A stretch of DNA of 64,000 nt from Bartonella sp. HY038 (GTDB lineage: Bacteria > Pseudomonadota > Alphaproteobacteria > Rhizobiales > Rhizobiaceae): assembly GCF_014117425.1 (NCBI RefSeq), contig NZ_CP059725.1, forward strand, positions 434,001 through 498,000. Reading direction: 5' to 3'. The number at the start of each line of letters is the position of its first letter. The first letter of the stretch is position 1. The notes below the pieces were generated by a model. That model searched no databases and had not been told where the DNA came from. It was given only the letters and a program-made list of their open reading frames with translations. Of the stretch, positions 63,515 through 64,000 are shown in pieces. Both the position numbers and the translations under genes were made by a program.

Positions 63515-64000
63515 TTAGCAGCTTGTAAAAATTTCTTCCTCATGCTGCTTTAATAAGGCTGCGCGAAGTTTTTCCAAGGCGCGGCTTTCAATTTGGCGCA
63601 CCCGTTCTTTAGATATGCCAAGATGCTCGCCTAAATATTCAAGGGTTGCAGCTTGTTCTTTTAAGCGGCGCATTTTAATAATAAGCAATTCACGCTCATT
63701 AAGGCTACTCATCGCCTCATTTAGCCATTTGCTGCGTCGATCATTATCAATTTCATCCGCTACAACCATATCTTGCAAGGGCGCTAAATCAACCAATTGG
63801 TCCATTTTGGTTGCCGTACTATCCTCATCATTGCCGATTGTTGCATTTAACGAATTATCTGATGCAGAAAGCCGAATATCCATAGTTGCAACATCACCAA
63901 CTGATACGCCAAAATGGGTTGATAGTTTTTTATAAACTTCATCAGTGGTTAAATGCGCTTCTTCAACGCTAAGCTGGTTGCGCAAACGGCGCAAGTTAAA
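63515..64000 (-). CDS. rpoH: RNA polymerase sigma factor RpoH, C-terminal part (cut by window end)
   Basis: Heat-shock sigma-32 type factor. The frame is open through the window edge, beginning FNLRRLRNQL, a part of the RpoH box region between domains 2 and 3. Domain 4 is complete with LNERELLIIKMRRLKEQAAT and the HTH LEYLGEHLGISKERVRQIES, which binds the -35 element. The N-terminal half lies outside. Rhizobiales carry RpoH1 and RpoH2; which this is cannot be settled here. Confidence 0.93.
   Translation of the reverse strand, partial: FNLRRLRNQLSVEEAHLTTDEVYKKLSTHFGVSVGDVATMDIRLSASDNSLNATIGNDEDSTATKMDQLVDLAPLQDMVVADEIDNDRRSKWLNEAMSSLNERELLIIKMRRLKEQAATLEYLGEHLGISKERVRQIESRALEKLRAALLKQHEEEIFTSC

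Overview
The window looks like the chromosome of an AT-rich (low-GC by eye) alphaproteobacterium of the Hyphomicrobiales (Rhizobiales), related to the Brucella/Bartonella group. The evidence is the Pha-type cation/proton antiporter operon, the miaB-phoH-ybeY-corC-lnt-XRE cluster, the ahcY / tyrosine-type DivL kinase / TsaE-kinase-fusion order, a class I lysyl-tRNA synthetase, and an RpoH gene at the right edge. A genuine selenocysteine tRNA gene argues against a typical Bartonella. Species cannot be fixed from the sequence alone.

Layout. 0-2.3 kb: tail of a multisubunit cation/H+ antiporter operon. 2.4-4.05 kb: L,D-transpeptidase and tRNA-Glu. 4.5-8.2 kb: an anion-transporter / 2-oxoacid-dehydrogenase / LysR catabolic cassette. 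8.5-12.2 kb: YdcF-like protein, MscL, tRNA-Sec and the YgiB-YgiC pair. 12.5-19.5 kb: the RNA-modification / ribosome-quality / lipoprotein cluster. 20-24 kb: parvulin-type foldase, two orphan genes and a DapA-like aldolase. 24-29.8 kb: tsaE fusion, divL and ahcY. 30-33.9 kb: an MFS efflux pump and a divergent TetR operon with a palindromic bidirectional promoter/operator, then a TerB-like gene. 34.3-38.7 kb: lysS (class I), prfC and a GDSL esterase. 39.4-46.6 kb: two large autotransporters whose C-terminal thirds are almost identical at DNA level while their passengers differ. 46.8-51.8 kb: zinc-ribbon protein, Bax-inhibitor-like protein and a YbbA/YbbP-type ABC exporter. 51.8-59.8 kb: a very AT-rich accessory island. 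60-64 kb: lepA, mobile-element remnants, a Sel1-repeat protein and rpoH (cut by the window end).

The accessory island is the most unusual part. It starts with a broken Ntox15/Tde-type DNase toxin tail (in-frame stop, no usable start) overlapping an apparently intact Tdi1-like immunity gene. Then come two protein families I do not recognise, called X (about 287 aa, two copies, one inverted) and Y (about 183-187 aa, three copies). They lie among a duplicated IS6-family transposase scrap, a serine-recombinase C-terminal scrap and about 0.9 kb direct repeats, and are followed by a SUKH/SMI1-KNR4 immunity-type protein and a TPR-like protein. The layout suggests an immunity-gene array that grew by duplication and cassette exchange. 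No toxin-delivery machinery is present in the window. Function of X and Y is not known from sequence.
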